Below the pieces are notes generated by a model. The model saw only the letters and a list, made by a program, of their open reading frames with translations. It ran no database searches and was not told the origin of the DNA. A stretch of 64,000 nt of DNA from Quercus robur. Lineage: Eukaryota > Streptophyta > Magnoliopsida > Fagales > Fagaceae. Shown here one piece after another: positions 24,426-37,900 of this stretch (positions within the stretch are counted from its first letter, which is position 1; each line of letters starts with the position of its first letter). Made by a program: the position numbers and the translations under genes. The DNA lies in assembly GCF_932294415.1 (NCBI RefSeq), contig NC_065538.1, positions 41,732,843 to 41,796,842 on the forward strand. The letters run 5' to 3'.

Positions 24426-25053
24426 GTAGTGATTACGATTATTATCAAATGTTTTACAATTATTATCAAATAGTAAAACATTGAATGTTCACTGGTAGGT
24501 AAAGATTTAAAGTTAAGCTTTGATGTAATGCTCTAGTGCGTTGGACCTGTTATGTGGCCAACTTTGAACACATATTTGTATCATAGAGGGTTAGACCCAA
24601 ACTGTCTTGCCAAACGTGGTTAAAGATAAAGGTACAGCCACCAACTACATTGCCACGTATTACTTTTTCTTTTCTTTGGAATCTCCAGAATCCAGAGGGC
24701 TTCTTGGTTTTTTGGGAAACTAGAATCCAGATTGCGGTATTAAAATCTAGATTAGTATTGTTTTAGGCATATGGTCTCAAAAAAAAATCTGAACCAACTC
24801 TAAAAAACAAATACCAACTACTCATTTGTTTTGTTTTTCTATTTTTATCTTTGGTTACTTTGTGAGAAAAATAAATATCATAATGGTTTAGGAACATTGA
24901 GAGTGAAAGATAAGATTTCTCCTTTATTGTGTGTGTTTGTTTCCCAAAAAAAAGGAAGATAAGATTTCTATTTATTACTTCTACATAGATAAATAATAAA
25001 AATCTTCCATTTTAAAAAAGTCTAAAATTTTATGAGCACATCATCCTTCGTCC
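24426..25053. other. Upstream region of the lipoxygenase gene
   Basis: AT-rich non-coding DNA between the LARD-like element and the lipoxygenase promoter. The only structured part is 24520-24600, a weak match to 15760-15830 (GACCTGTTA...GTGGCCAA). I can name no regulatory motif with confidence. Confidence 0.5.
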
Positions 25054-25062
25054 ATAAATATA
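25054..25062 (+). promoter_or_regulatory. Probable TATA box of the lipoxygenase gene
   Basis: ATAAATATA lies about 65 bp before the ATG at 25119. That leaves room for transcription to start near 25085-25095 with a short leader containing GAGAGAGA. This placement favours 25119 over the in-frame ATG at 25032. Confidence 0.5.
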
Positions 25063-25118
25063 GCCAAGTAAACACAATCAGTTGCAAGAAACAATTTTTA
25101 CCACCCTTGAGAGAGAGA

Positions 25119-28100
25119 ATGGCTAAGGAAATTTTGGGTTGGTCTAAACCTATTCCTCGTCTTGTCTATCTTATTCATCAACAACAAACAGTGCTTTCTT
25201 CTTACCCTTCATATTTTTTTTCATGTAAGAGAGAATTGCTACAACGGAGGGTGAAGAGAAAAGCCATGGCCTCTGTCAATCATGAAGCTATGGCGACTGT
25301 CAATCGTGAGAACCAATCTATTGGAGACGATAATTCTTCTGAAAAGCCAGTGACATACAAGGTGAATGCTCTTGTGAATGTGAGATATGACAGGACTGAA
25401 GATGTAAAGGAGATGATGCTTCATTTGTTTGATGCTTTTAGTAATTCTACTCAGTGGGCTTTGATTTTACAACTTCTTAGCACTGAAATTGATCCAAGTA
25501 AGCTGTTTACTTTTCTTATTTAATTAAGTTAAAAGTAAATTAATTAGTCCACTCAAGTTTAATTATATTTAAATCTTAGTCAAGTTGGACTAGATTAATT
25601 AAACTAAATTTAAATTTTTTATAATAAAAAGGTGGGATGTCTTATAAAAACCATGAACAGAAGGGAACTTTGAGAGTTCTTATTTATATATTAATTTTTG
25701 ATGGGATAGAAGTCAATTGTTATCCTCTTCACAAGCATACATGCTCTTAAAGGGCAACTTAGATATGTTTAATTATATATTTATTATTAAACAGATTGGG
25801 ATCTTGATCAAGTAATTCACATGTTATAATTCATGAGTTATAACATGTGAATTACTTTTTTTTTTTGCGGAGATCAGAAATTGATGTTCATAGGAAAATC
25901 AATATGCATATTACCAATGATGGAATCAAGATTTCAGTTGGGGGCAAAATTAAAATACAAGATTTGAAGCAAAATTAATTCATAAATATTAATCAACATT
26001 AACAAAAATAAATAGAAAATAATATAATAATCCATATGACCCTTCAACAGAACTTCACAATTGCATTTAATTCTTATTTTAATGTCTTAAGATAAGAATT
26101 AAACTCTATGACACTTAGTGTGCTCATTAAATAATAGATAAGATGAAGAGGCATGTAGATAGAAGAGTCGCGTTGAGAGTAAAAGATTGAGATTTAGTCA
26201 AATCATAAGCTTGAGTTTTAGGTGGCCTCATGATATTATGCCTCACAATTTTCCACATCATTATTCTAACAAATACTCCCTCCGTTCCAAATTATTAGTC
26301 ATGTTTCGAAAACCTATTTTTTTAAGGGAATATCATTTTTTGTCTTGTCTCCTACGTAAAAAGATATAAGGGAATTGAGATTAGTTGCAAGACCCAAGTG
26401 CAATATCATGCAAATTCTAATTGAAAATTTTTATTGTGCAAATCTAAATTAGATAAGAGAATTTACTTTTGTAAAATCTATATCATGATAATCCTAATTG
26501 AAATTTAACCCATTCTATAAACATGATATAAGCATTAGCTGAAACTGAAAACTTTTTTCTAAAAATACTTAGATAAATATAAAAATTAATTAAAATAGTA
26601 TAGTGGGACCTATGAATAGTACCAAAAAGTGTAGTGAGACTCATAAATAGTAAAAAAAATAAGCTGAATAGTAAAATAAGTGAACAAAAATAATCAATGC
26701 TAAATGCACACTTAATGTGCTCATTAAATTTGAGATAGGATGAAGATGAAGTGGTATTTAGATAGAAGAGTTGTGTTGAGAGTAAAAGATTGAGATTTAT
26801 TAAAATAAAAAGCCTGACTTTTAGGTGGCCTCATAATATTATGCCACTAAATTTTGGATGCCTTACAAATTTTCACATCATTATTCTAATAAATACTCTC
26901 TCCATCTTAAATTGTTGGTAATGTTTCTAAAACTCAGCTTTTTAAGGGTACAATATTTTTTGTCTTGTCTCCTACATAAAAATGTATAAGGAAATTGAGA
27001 TCAATTGCAATACCCAATTGCAATACCTCTCAATGGTTGTGAATGAGAGTTGAAAAAAAACAAATTTCATGCTCAAAAATTGAATAAAAATAGTGAGAAA
27101 AAGTAAAAATGTGAAAGTGGTAAAAAGCTTTTGTAAGTGGGGAAGAAGTGATTACATCAGGCTTGATTTTGATTTGTCAGGGGAGCAATTGCTCCCACCT
27201 TGGCTCCGCCTTTCTTGTTATAGAAGATCGCGCTTCAACACCTATGGTAATAAGCAGTATATATATAGATACATATATATATATATATATAGATATATAT
27301 ATCTATATATATGTGTGTGTCTATATCTATGTATCTATAGAAGCGGATATATATATATATATATATATATGTGTGTCTATATTTATGTATCTATATATCT
27401 ATACATTGAACGTTTTTGCTAAAAATATTTTTTTTTTAAATGTCAATTAAACTACAAAATTCAGGTAGAAAGTAATTAAAATCTATATTGGATTGTGTAA
27501 ACAAGATTAAATAAGCATATGATTCTCAAAAAAAAAGATTAAATAAGCATATTACTCAAGGGTTTCTTTGTATTCAAGAGATGATTATGCTGAGAATCCT
27601 ATACCTAACATTTTTTTTTTTTTTTAATGATGAAGGGACGATGGCGCCAAAAAGGAGCAAGAAAACCATACTAGACTGCTCCAAAAACCTAACAATTGGT
27701 GCGCAGTCAGCTACTTTCAAAGTTCAGTTTGTGGTGGATTCAACTTTTGGGGTGCCAGGAGCGATCACTGTAGTTAACAGATATGAGAAGGAACTCTTCT
27801 TGGAAAGCGTCATTATTGAAGGGGTAGTTCGTTTTTCTTGCAACTCTTGGGTCCAACCAGAAAACACTATTGCACATAAAAGGATCTTTTTTTCTGACAA
27901 GGTAAACTTTTCTGACAAGGTAAACTTTCTCATTTATTGGTCTAAAAGCTATCTTAGAGCATCTCCATTAGATTAGGTAAATCTATTTTTTGGATAACAA
28001 ACCTCAAAAATCAGCTCTAATAGATTCTCTAAATGCAAAACTTTTCCAAATTTTTTTTTAAGTTGTTATAGTGCTTCTCTAGGTATAGAAAACACTATAG

Positions 28101-28519
28101 CAACTTCAAATAAATTTTTCTCTTTAAAAAAACTTATACAACTCAATAAAAAACAATTCTTTCTCTCTCCTCTCACAACGGTTACAAACACAACAATCAT
28201 TTCTCTTAAACATCTCTAAACTCAAGCATAATCAAAATACAAACTCAAAAACACAATCTTAAAATTAATCAAATCATAACTAAAAAAAAAAAAAGGAAAA
28301 AAAAAAAGACTGAAGTCATCTGACCCATTTGGGCTGCGTTGGGGAGGAAGATGAGCGGCAATGGAGCGAAAGACGTGGCTTGGCATAGCGAACACCGATT
28401 CTACGCCTGCCTGTGTCCTTCGATCAAGGGTGGAGCAAGCCTCTCGCTTGTTCTTTCTCTGTTTCTTATCACATAGAGAGGTAGAGAGTGTTCTAGAATC
28501 AAGTAGAAAAAGAAAAAGT

Positions 28520-28590
<71 letters not shown>

Positions 28591-31337
28591 GAAGAAAGTG
28601 ATCTGGAATCAAGTAGAAAAAGAAAGAGAAGGGAGGTAGAGTGAGTATACGTGTGTGGTGGAGAAAAAACAAGAGATAAAGAAAAAAAGAAAAAAAAAAC
28701 ATATGGATGAAATTGAAAGGAAAATTAATATAAAGAATAATAAATGACAATTAAAAAATGCTACCACAATATTTTCACAATAAATCTTAAGAAAGAAATT
28801 GTTATTAGCTAATCTTGGTGAGTAAAAAAATAATATCAGTGGTGGGTTCAAATTAGAACTAGTAACAACTTTTCACATAAGATTTTGTTGTGATTCTTGT
28901 GAAAGTATTGTAAAAAATGTTGTGGATATAATACTTCTCATTGAAAAGTATAGTTGTTAGGAATAAATATAGGAAGAATAAATGATGATTAAAAAAAGAA
29001 TAAAGAATGAACGAAGAAATAATATTTAAATGAGATGGAAAATATGATAGAAAATCTGTTGAAAAATATATTTGAAAAAATAGGTAAGTAAAAGATAAAT
29101 GTTATTGTTCACTGTACAAACAACACAAAAATTTAGATAAATTAAGACAAGGTTGTGTGTGTTTGTCAGTTAATGGTAGGACTCAGAGAAGCACGAATGA
29201 ATGCGTATCAGGATAAACACCATTTTACAAATATGACAAGACTTTTTTCTGTAGAAAATATGTAGATTGTATTCATCCACATTTCATGTAAATATGTGGT
29301 TCGGTTTTAAGCTTATGTCCACGGGTGAGATGGAGGAAGAAAGTTTCACTAAGAAAATAAAGAGATTAAAAATGTAGCATAAAAGAACTATCACAAATTG
29401 CAAATCCCAAAAACACCCAAAAAAAACTCTCTTACCAAAAATGCCCGATAAGAGAAGCCTGAATTCCTCTTAACCAATGCCGCGGCTTGAAGTCTCTTTC
29501 TTGTTCAGCAATCTCTTACCGAAATAATTGCCGCATAACACAAAAAGAGAACTGCCTTTGCTAAATTTCTCATTAATTCTTTAAATTCTGGCGCATGGTC
29601 TTACGCAAAACAAATTCTCACGTAGAATAAAAGCAAGAGCTTATATAAGTGAAAGTAACTTTGCCATTTGATTATGTTTGAGCAGCCATATTTACCTTGG
29701 GAGACACCAGCAGGACTAAAGGAGCTAAGAGAAGAGGAACTACGACAACTGAGTGGTAATGGAAAAGGGCTTAGGGTATTTTCTGATAGAATATATGACT
29801 ATGACATGTACAATGACCTAGGAAATCCAGATAAGGGAATTGAATATGCAAGGCCAACACTTGGAGGCGAAAAGAACCCACATCCTAGAAGATGTCGAAC
29901 TGGACGTCCTCCTACGAATACTGGTGAGTCTGATTTAAAAAAGAAAAGCACTTACCCTATCTTAATGTTTTGGGCATGATCTTCAGCTCTACTAAATTAA
30001 GAATGAACTATATGATCAGTTCAAAAATGAGAGTCGCACAATGAAACCACAATTGTACCTGAAGTTATAGGGTTTCCTCTTTTCTTTTTTTGAGAACAAA
30101 GTTATAGTTTTTTGTGATACAACAAAAGCGACTTTCTAGTAGCTACTTTTCCTTAATAATTAAAAAAATTAATAATGTTATACAACTATTTTAGTATGAT
30201 TATGGTATGTAACATAATTTTTGCAAAGTGAGATCCTTTGTTTTCCACGCTTTATAACTAATTTTAATTCTGGGTTGTACAGATATACTTGCGGAGTCGC
30301 CAGTGCAAGAGCCCATGCAAATATATGTGCCCAGAGATGACGCGATGGAAAGGTGTAAGAAAGAAGATTTTGAGGTAGGAAGGCAGAAGGGGATGCGCCG
30401 AAATTTTGTTCCATACTTAGCCTCCATTGCAGACAGAGATGCTTTTGAGAGGTTTTCTGACATCAATGGTCTCTATAAAAAGAGATCTTCGCTTGAAATG
30501 AAGTCTCCATTGGCAAAGATTGTTGAAAAAGTCCAAGACTACATTGAACCCTACAAATTTGACCCTCCAATGACCATCTCCAGTAAGCATCAATTTGATT
30601 CTTTCTTGTGTTTCTTCTACTTGGACATAATTAATGATTTCAAGATAATATATATATGGGGTTAGTTCTTACATAGAAAGCTTCGTTCTAAGCTTTTCTT
30701 CCCCAGATAACCCAGTTAAAAGTTGTCATATAAGAGAGGTAACACAACTTAAAATTCTTTTATGCACATTTATAAGTTTACATGGTACTAATATATTTGC
30801 AAAAAGTGTACATCACTTTTTATGTGTTTACGATATAGGTTTACATTGCTATTTCTTTTACAACCAATCTAATCTAGTGACACCTAAGGCTGTGTTTGTT
30901 TTGGATGTAAAAGGAATACAAAAAATATTTTATACCACAAGGATTGTTTGGATTGACTGAAAAATTCAGTCAAACAGAAAATGATTTTCGTTGACCATAA
31001 AATATCAACCCCTAAAGTGTAAAATAATTTACACTTCTATTTTACCTTTAAACCACTTACACCTCCATTTTCATCCTACCAGAGAGAGCACTCACCTAAA
31101 CTCCAGCACGACTCCCGGCCCAAACCTTGCCATTGCTGTTACCTTAAGCTCGAAGGCGTTGCCTTCGTTTTTTGAACTCAAGGAAGCTCTTTCTCTTCTC
31201 TCTTCCTCTCTGATCTCTGATCTACAAACCAATCTCGTTGTCATCATCTCCTTCAGACCCACACACCGATCTCGTCGCCGTCAGACCCACCCGCTGATCT
31301 CATTGCCATTAGACCCACCCATTGATCTGTGCTCCTC

Positions 31338-31377
<40 letters not shown>

Positions 31378-34300
31378 TGCTTATTTTTTATAAAGATTTA
31401 ATTACTTTTTGTTGATTTGGTTTATATTTTTGAATTTCCTATTATAATAATTGTTTGGAAACTGAGAAAATGTGAGAGAATGCATTTTCTAGAAGATTTT
31501 CAGGAAGACAGCCAAACACTTTAAAATATTTTCCAAAACATTTTTTGTAATGTTACCAAACACCTAAACATATTTTTATTTTTGAAAATTATTTTCACTT
31601 GAAAATATTTTACACCCTGAAATCATTTTACATTGAGCAAAACACAACTTCAATCACAACATATTCCCTTAACAAGTTATGAAAAAAATTAAAAATTTAT
31701 TCGTTCTTTTTAAGTTTTAAGGGCCCCTATCAATAATTATCGTTAACCAGTCAGTGCTCCCAAAAAAGCACATTTACAATTTGTGATGTTTTGAGCGCAG
31801 AAAGCCATCTAGGATAGAGGTAGTTCACAAATACGTATTGTACAGAAAGACAATTGGAATTGCTTCCTTCCTATTACTTTTGAAGAGTGCAATAGATAAT
31901 TACTAAATTATAATACATCCTATAGATGGAAATATTTAAATTTCCGTTGCGATAATTGGGTGACCCAGGTAAGTGGTATTAGCTTTTGTATTGAGTATTA
32001 CAATTTATTAATGGATTATTTCACACGAAAAATAAGAAAATTAAATTAGATATGTAACATAAAATTAGACAACAATTTAAATTTAATTTGAATTTTGACT
32101 ATATTTCGACTTTAACACAATAGATATGATTTTTTTTTTTTTTTTTTTTTGAGAAATACTATATCCATGACATTTTCACAATATTTTCACCACAAATATT
32201 AAGTATTTCAATGGCAGATTTAAATTGGAACTAATAACAATTTACAATTTAACATTTGTTGTGAAAATATTGTAATTAAATGTGTCGGCTGTCGCTTCTT
32301 TTTATCTGCTGCTAAAGTTATTGACATATGTATTAGAAAAGAAGGATAAATATATCCATAAAAATTTTACTCAAAAAAATAAATAAATCCATAAATTAAT
32401 TTTGAACTCAATGACATCTTAACAACTTATCTAACGAAGTTAGCTTCAATTTCAGTGGACGCGTCTTGCTGCTTACGAGATGATGAGTTTGGTCGGCAAG
32501 CACTTGCAGGCATAAACCCTCTAAGCGTAGAAAGGCTAAAGGTAAATATTGGATCAGCTTTCGTCATTATTACATTTCATTTTTGTCATTTAAAATATGT
32601 CTTTAGTTTTTCTCTCTTTTGGATTTTTATACCCGTGGCAAGCTCAAGGTCTAGGCCTAAGGCCTCCAAAATATTATAAAAGGGTTCTAAAACTACCAAT
32701 CAACCAACACCCCAGGGCGGTAATAGAAATTTTTTTAGAGGTTGTTTAGAAACTTAAATTAAACAAAATTTAATTAAAAAAAAATTGAATATATCAAGTT
32801 TTCGAAAAAAAAAAAAAAAAAAAAAAACTTGTAAAATATTTGAAGTTTTACAATTTCCTTCTATATATTTTCATTATTAGTTGTCATTGTTTATTGTCAA
32901 TGTAAGTAAGTATGACAATTTTATTTTCTTAAGTTTGTATAACATTTTATTTTTATACAGTTATCATTATCTATTTGTTATTGTTTTTATAAAACTATTT
33001 TAAACTAAATGACAAAACTCAAGCCACTTGTAGTGTATTAATTATTGACTTATACAGCCACACGTATCCATACATAAATACTGCACTAAGTATCTACTTA
33101 ACCAATCAAATTCTTAAATGAGCTAAATCTCATCTCATTTTCTTCTCTATATGAACATCTCAATATTTTTGACATTAAGAGTAAATAGTGAGTATTTGTG
33201 AATTCTGAGTATTTTTTTTTTAAATTTTATTATAAGTTTATATTATACATATGCATGTGAGTGTGTGTCTGATATGTGCGTTGTTAATATATTTATATAT
33301 ATATATATATTGCTATAATGTTATTTGTTTGAATAGTGATGTATGTAAATGTGTGCATGTACAATATAAATATAATATAACTTTATAATAATTAGAAAAT
33401 ACAAAAGGTTTGTACATATGTGTGCATTGTTATCATTTTATAATAAAGTTAGAGAATTAAGTAAAAAATATTAAAGTTAGTCTGTAATTAGGGTGTGTAA
33501 AAATATTTTTAATTGTAAATATGTATATATATATATATATATATGAGTCGGGGGAATGAACCCCCTGAATTACATCTAGTGCCGCTCTCGCCCCTGTCCC
33601 TCTCCCTGAACATATTAAAAAGTCTCAAAAGTTGTAGGATAATTAAAATTAGGGGTGTGCAAAAAACCGACGAACCGAACAAACCGACCGAAACCGACCG
33701 AACTGTTGCTAAATTTTCGGTTCGGTTTCGGTTCAGTTCGGTTTCGGTTTCATTTTTTAAAAACCGAAATTTTCGGTTTCAGTTTCGGTGTTGGATTTTT
33801 TCACCCGAAACCGAACCGAACAAACCGAATATATATATATTTATGTAATATTAATACATAACTGATCAGTGGCCTTAATGGTATGCTCCTTATGATTTAG
33901 CTAACTGATCCCAGGTTCGAGCCTTCGCGCGGAACGTTTGTATTTTTTGCTATTTAATTTTTTAAAACCCTAGTAGTAGCATAAATACCGAAATACCCCT
34001 GTTTAATCTTCCCTTTTCTTCAGCTTCTCTTTTCTTTCTTCAGCCGCCGCTCTCCCCATTTTTTTCTCTCAATTTTTTCTCTGTTTGTCTCTTCCTTTCT
34101 CGTTTCAATTTTTTCTCTCTACCCTTCGTTCCTTCCCCAATTTTCTCTCTGGTCTCTGCCCTTCTCAGTCCAGCCGCCTCATTCTTTTCTTTTCTTTTCG
34201 TTCTCTGAGTCCCATGGACCATGGCCATGCCTTTCTCTTCTCTCTAAGTCACATGTCTCTGTTCTTTCTTCAATTCACTACAGAGACATGGTGGTAGACT

Positions 34301-34817
34301 CAAGCATGGTGGTAGGCTCCTGCTATGGTGCAACAATGGTAAAGTTCTGTCTGGACCCTTTTGCTAAATCAAAATATTTTCAATTTTTTGTTGGAATCTG
34401 TATGTAATATTGTAAATTGTTGAACAAATATTGTTGGAAATTTTTCTTTCTCTGTCGTTCTGATTTGTTCAACAGCTCTCTCTCTGTTACTCTATTTGTT
34501 TTTTTTATGTGATTAAATTTAGGGTTTTGAAAATCTCAATAACCCTCTCTTTGGAAAACCGAAAACCGACCGAAACCGACTGAAACCGATATACACCGAA
34601 ACCGATGGTTTTCCAGCCATTTCAGTCGGTTTCGGTTGAGAATTTCACAAACCGAAATATTCGGTTTCGGTTGGCCATACCTATACAAACCGACCGAAAC
34701 CGAACCGAGCACACCCCTAATTAAAATTATCTAAAAGAAAAAAGTATATATAAAGTGGGTCCTATCAAATATATATAGGAAACCACTTTTATATAAGAAA
34801 AAAATAATAATTATCAT

Positions 34818-34905
<88 letters not shown>

Positions 34906-37900
34906 GTAAAAGTCATTTTTACATGTTCTTTCCTCACCTCTAATTAAGGAGGCCCTAAAAAAAAAGGGATCAATAGAAATCCAATCCAATTGAAGCCCTT
35001 AAATTAATTTTCACCAATAGAAAATTGTTTATCAATGTTTTGATTAAGTGAATGAAGTGAGCTATAAGCAATTGTAAAAAGAGGTATTAATAAAACGTAA
35101 GTCCAAAATGGTCATCAATGGGCTGGGTTGGACATCCCGGCCCATGGGCTGGGTACGTATAGTGGGCTATTAACTAGCAAATGAGCCAGGTTAGGCTAAG
35201 TCGAAAGAGAAAATCTCAGCCCATGGGTAGTGCCCATTTTGTCTTTAGTGGGTTGGGCCTAATGAACTACCCATGGGCTTATATTATCATCTTATTTTAT
35301 TATTTTTTTAATGAAAAAATTATTTTTTTATAAGGGAATTATCAATTTATTTTTTTAAGGAAAGAATCAAATAATTAAATACTTAATTATAATTTTTTAT
35401 GGTAAAATCTATTTAATTTTTTGTTTTGTTCATGGAAAACTATTTAATTTTTTTTATAATGCTTTAAATGGTTTTTTATTATTATCTTTAATAAAAAAAA
35501 AATTTCAAATGGTTAATTCAAAGTTGCTAGACTACTAGAAAATTATATATTTAGTAAACTAAGTTTAACACAACCACTTTAATTATCTTAGTGGTTTCGG
35601 GAGTTTTCTTAAGTAAATCTTTTATAATATCTCAAGATCAATCCTTCACACTCCTATATATTTTTGTTATGAATTCTCAGTTATTAGGTTAGGCCATTGG
35701 TTGGGCCAATGGGTTGGGTTACTGAGTTAGCCCATTGGGCACCCATGGGCATAAAAATTAGCCCACGGCCTGATTGATTGGGCTAGTGGGCTACCCATGG
35801 GCCTTAATAACAATAGGCCGGATGCCCGTTAACCCCATGGGCCATCGGGCTACTAGGTCGGGTAGTAGGCAATGAGCTATTTGGTGACCCATTTTTGCAT
35901 CTCAAAAAAAAAAAAAAAAAAGGTTTTTTAACCTATAAACATTATCGCCTATTCGCCCAAGACCCAATTTGTAATTGAGCTCCTGTTTATACGCTTCTCT
36001 ACTAATAAAATCAATAATCCAACTATTAACACATATGAAAAAAGAGATTAAATTCAATAAGAATGTGATGTAAAACTCAAGTCATCCAATCCCAACATGC
36101 CATATCATTATGTTACATATTAAATAATAGGCATAATCACATTCAATCAATTCTAATACCCATTTACCACCACACACCCTTGGTGTGATGGTCACTTCAC
36201 AAGTATAAGTGCTTGAGGAGTGTGGGGGACAAGGGACAGGGTTCAAGTCTCCAAGAGAGAGTTTCACACACATATACACTTAAATTAGGCTAGAGTAGAA
36301 TTCTATCTTGTAAAAAATAAAAAAATAAAAAAAAAATTCTAGTACCCATTTGAAAATCTAACTTAATTGTGAGTTTATTAAGATATTATTATGTGTAGTA
36401 GGATGATTTGAGTTTTAAGTAAAAACCTGATATAACAATCTCTTATTGGAAGGTGTAAAACATGGATTTTATCTCCAATCTTTACCAAATTTGAACTCAT
36501 GAAAAAAAAAAATGCAAAACTATAAAGTAATTAACGAAGACTTTTTTTACTCTGACAAACAGGTTTTTCCACCTACAAGCAAATTGGATCCCTCAATCTA
36601 TGGTCCCCAGGATTCAGCACTCAAAGAAGAGCATATTATAGGTCATCTAAATGGATTATCAATACAGCAGGTATGGCACAGAAATCATCTTTCTTTCTTG
36701 ACACAACAAGATCCTGTTTTCTGGCTTGTTTCTAAGTGTACATTTTGGAGAGTTTATTTTCTAGACTTTCTAGCTTGCCATGCATAATCAACCAAAGAAA
36801 TTAGATAGCCAGATAAAGTACTGATTTATTATAATGTGTTATTGGAACCCGCATTTATTCCATTGCACTAATTTTTTCCAAGGAATTTATGTGGTTCACT
36901 CTCTCCCTCCACAGATATGGACACGATCGATCAACTATATGCGTAATTTTTTATTAATGTTTCCTCGCTCAATATTTTCTTTATTGGTTCAATATATTCA
37001 AAATCAGACTGTTTGGATTACACAAACTGAATTTCGTTTTAATTGAATGTTGTTTAGTGTTTGACCAAATGTTTTACAAATAAAATGGTTATAGACAAGG
37101 TAATGAAATGTTATATACTGAATCTCTAATAATCTTTATATTTTATAAATATGGAGAATATAAGTAAACAATGTAATATATGATCAACCATTTACATTGT
37201 TTGACTCATTTTAGTGACATATATAATTTGGCAAATGATGCCACACAAAAGTTTTAGCCTTGTGCAGATAAAGCAAAAACACTTATATAATTGAAATTAA
37301 TTATCCAAATATAAGCGATCGTGTAATATAATCAAAATTTATTTTAAACTATTATAACGCATAATAAGTATATATTATAAATAAACCATACATACTTTCT
37401 TATTAACCCTTTCAAAATGAACTAATAGCGTACCCACACATCATCTGGATATCGGTTAGTTATTATTGAAAATTAATTTCAACAAAATTGTTGAAATGAC
37501 TTTTTTTTTTCTTTTTTTGAGAAGAATTGTTAAAATGACTTTGGTTGGTTTATTGATATTAATGAATATCTAGTATTATATCATTACGATGAACGAATTG
37601 ATAGCTAAATTATGGTTATGTTAATATATGATTTAAAAAGTAACTTTTTTAAAAATTATTTTTAGAAACTATGGTTGGTAGTCGAAATTTTTGAGAATAC
37701 ATTTTAAAACTTCTTAAAATAATAGAGTGCAAAATGTGTTAGTAATTCTAATATACTTATTGTAGGGTCACGTTCCGCGACGAACCGCAGTAATGTTGGG
37801 TTCGCACGTGAATGGGCCCAAACAATATCATTTGTAGAGAGTAGATTCGAAAGGCTAGGCCTTAGTTACCCAGCGGTGGTTTTCGTGGTGTTCATATGTG

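Noticed and set aside
15764-24600. A weak match between 15760-15830 and 24520-24600 outside the LARD element, suggesting a larger duplication.
   Set aside because: Only a short, diverged word set is shared. The ACTAT target duplication already explains the element boundaries.
25032-25118. Upstream ATG at 25032 as the lipoxygenase start.
   Set aside because: It is in frame, but it lies before the likely TATA box and has a weak context (T at -3). The ATG at 25119 has A at -3 and G at +4. I kept it as an alternative only.
28361-28639. An Arg/Glu-rich open frame through the (GA)n repeat in intron 2.
   Set aside because: The repeat codes for alternating Arg-Glu in any case. It lies in a lipoxygenase intron, and its start overlaps a different frame that looks more gene-like.
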